Below, one piece after another: positions 60,065 through 62,000 of a stretch of DNA of 62,000 bases; position 1 is the stretch's first letter; each line of letters begins with the position of its first letter. Source of the stretch: Cryptomeria japonica (lineage: Eukaryota; Streptophyta; Pinopsida; Cupressales; Cupressaceae). The stretch lies in the NCBI RefSeq assembly GCF_030272615.1, contig NC_081415.1, positions 629,837,240 to 629,899,239 of the forward strand, in the 5' to 3' direction. Position numbers and translations under genes: made by a program. A model generated the notes under the pieces. The model was not told the DNA's origin. It saw only the letters and a program-made list of their open reading frames with translations, and ran no database searches.

Positions 60065-61792
60065 AAAGATGAGCATGAAAGAAACAAAACAAAATAGCTA
60101 CAAAAGACCAGCACAAAAACCAACAACTAGGACAAAAAGACAGCAAGGAGCCAACAAGAAATTGGCATCCAAAACCCAACATTCCATATCAATTGAACAC
60201 TTTTATAGACTCCTCAGCATTTTGGACCAGAAGCATCATCACTTTGGCCACTTCCCTCAGATCATTAGTCTCCTGTTTCAGCTAGATGTCTTTCATTTTG
60301 GTCTCCATCTCAGTGGTGTTCTGCCTCATCCTTCACCTGGAAATTTGATGAGGGGAGCTGGAGTCAATGCATCTTCAATGATTACCAAGTCCTTATCCTG
60401 ATTTTTCCTCTTTAAGTGATCCACCAAGGCATTCATGTTCTATGACGAAACTTTTAGGACTTCAATACTGTGGTTCATGAAACTTTTCAGAGCTTTCTCA
60501 GTACAAGCAACCCAGGTATTGATATTGTCTTTGTCCTCCTCAGCTTGTTCTTTCACAATTCTGATAACATCCTCCAGATGTTTCAAATCCCCTTTAATTA
60601 GATCTTTTTCCAGCCAGTCCTCGATCTCGATTTCCTCCTCGGTTTTACTGGTTTCCGTCTCCTCATTCTTTTTCCCCAAATTTGTTTCCTTAATCAAATT
60701 GTTAATCTTATTTTTCAAATCCCTCTGTTTGCTCTGAATGCTAGTAATGTTGTCAATAACCCATTTCTGGAAGTTGAAGGATTCCAGAGTTCAGTTACGG
60801 GCAGTATTCAAAATAGTATTTGCTGAATCCCTACCCTGCTCGGTGCCCACAAAATTAGGGTTGTCTTCCTCCTTAGAATTCAGGGCGACATTCCTGCTAT
60901 CCGAGCCCATAGGGTTAGAGTAAGGGTTTTAAGAGTTACCCCCTTCTTCCTCTTCACCAACCTTCTCATCCTTCTCACTCTCCATTTTTGTCTCACTATC
61001 CTTTCCCTTTTCCTCCTCCAAATCACAATGCACCTCCATTTCTACATTATCTATTTCAGCTCTCCATTTTTTATGGGTAGGGGTATTAGGCTGATCCTCA
61101 TTCGAATAAGATTCTTTACAGCTCTCAAAAATATATGCATTAGTGACCAGGGGATCATCTTTGCTAGCCCTAACTTTCTCCTTCAGGTATTCATAAATGA
61201 GCAATATGAGCCCCTGATGGGCTATAGGGTAATAATTAGGCTTTTTAGCGTGATCCGCTAGACCCTCATTCAAAGAGGACACTAATTAATAAGGCAGGGG
61301 GATTTTAGCCCCATGACAGAAGTGATTAAGGATTGCAAAATGATAGTTATAGATTTTAGTGAATCTACCATCAACAGTGAGAAACTCCATTAAAACCCTT
61401 AAAACTTTTTGCCAGAAGGACTTTACCTCCTAGGGAATGTAGTAGGAGATGTTGTCTTTCTTGACAAGCTTGACCTTCTCATCCTTCAATTTTGGGAAGT
61501 TTTTGAATGCTTTAGTTGCATACTTCTGGTCTCTATAGAATTTAGTACCCTCCTTCTGAAGACCCGTAACCTCCGCAACCAGGTCCTCATCAATTTGCCA
61601 TATCTCCCCGAACAAGGTGACTCTGTTGTTGTTCCAGCCTCTAGCAAACCCATGTGACACCGAATTTCTACTTTCGTGTAGCTTTTCCATATAGTCAGTA
61701 AAGCCATATCGATGAAGCCTTCTCCAAACTTTTCATTCACTCTTCCAGTTTTTGCAGCCAGGGGGCTCGTTCCTGTTTAAATTACCACCCAT
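60065..61792 (-). pseudogene. minus-strand extra ORF (aORF-type), broken
   Basis: One minus-strand frame runs from the ATG at 61792 to a TAG at 60440 (451 codons), with stops near 61735, 61431, 61286, 60929 and 60790. Coding-like helical sequence continues in shifting frames to about 60220. The N-terminal part has a block RVTLFGEIWQIDEDLVAEVTGL and KFYRDQKYATKAF, a style seen in plant retrotransposon additional ORFs. The middle is a strongly acidic Glu/Lys run (60929-61060), followed by coiled-coil sequence and a short hydrophobic stretch near 60090-60190. No enzyme motif. Function unknown. Confidence 0.5.
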
Positions 61793-62000
61793 TTTGAACA
61801 TCAAGTAGAAATACCCAAAGATGTATTTCATAGTCCATAGAAATAACCCCAAATTCTTGTGTGAAATTATAGAATAACATCATGGAGTCTCTTTCTTGGT
61901 TTTAAAGATTATGTTAATGGTCACACAACACCAACATTTATTATTATAAACCTCCTCACACATTTGTTCATAGAAATGATGCCAAACGACAATCATTAAC
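61793..62000. other. upstream flank of the minus-strand extra ORF
   Basis: Non-coding, AT-rich, running to the window edge. Nothing else can be supported. Confidence 0.4.

Noticed and set aside
60020-60065. LINE 3' end at the truncation of Copia body 2
   Set aside because: The minus-strand unit stops sharply here with a short A/T-rich end, but no RT, poly-A of convincing length or target duplication was found.
1-62000. tRNA and rRNA genes
   Set aside because: The only tRNA-like matches are retrotransposon primer sites. No cloverleaf or rRNA segment was seen by eye, though a covariance-model scan could not be run.

Overview
This is nuclear DNA of a land plant with a large, transposon-packed genome. 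The AT-rich composition, nested LTR retrotransposons, elements carrying long extra open reading frames, and a MuDR-like (MULE) transposase relic all fit. A gymnosperm or conifer-type genome is my best guess; it is an inference, because no host single-copy gene is recognisable. Nearly every protein signature belongs to a mobile element and nearly all frames are broken.

Layout. 1-3540: 3' end of a plus-strand LTR element (extra ORF, polypurine tract, 3' LTR), placed inside a minus-strand extra-ORF relic (3541-3943). 4.1-6.0 kb: degenerate array of TCGG/CCGA inverted motifs ending in a ~0.4 kb direct duplication. 7.1-8.2 kb: unidentified coding remnant. 8.8-14.4 kb: a gag zinc-knuckle relic split by a complete short Gypsy element (1.6 kb LTRs, TSD TATTA) that encodes only gag and protease. 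14.8-17.0 kb: MULE transposase pseudogene. 19.4-20.5 kb: an array of exactly 84-bp monomers with inverted-repeat ends, laid in both orientations. 20.6-24.3 kb: another long extra ORF. 25.2-28.8 kb: minus-strand, apparently intron-containing gene relic with repeats inside exons. 29-34 kb: non-coding DNA with microsatellites, inverted repeats and a dispersed ~60-bp motif.

34-48 kb: an old minus-strand chromodomain Gypsy element (chromovirus). A young, almost intact Copia element (35907-42867, TSD AAACA) sits in its 3' LTR, and a solo LTR (44119-44906, TSD TGATA/TGATC) sits in its integrase. 48.1-60.0 kb: a truncated LTR, then LTR-internal-LTR-internal, i.e. two diverged Copia bodies sharing a middle LTR. 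60.0-61.8 kb: a minus-strand extra ORF that cuts off the second Copia body.

How the parts work together: the only near-functional unit is the Copia element at 35907-42867. It has LTR promoter, PBS, PPT and one gag-protease-integrase-RT-RNase H frame interrupted by a single TAG. The gag/protease-only Gypsy element would depend on enzymes from a relative. The least explained structures are the 84-bp flipping array (19.4-20.5 kb) and four 23-nt hairpins with compensating base changes in the Copia leader (41957-42115).
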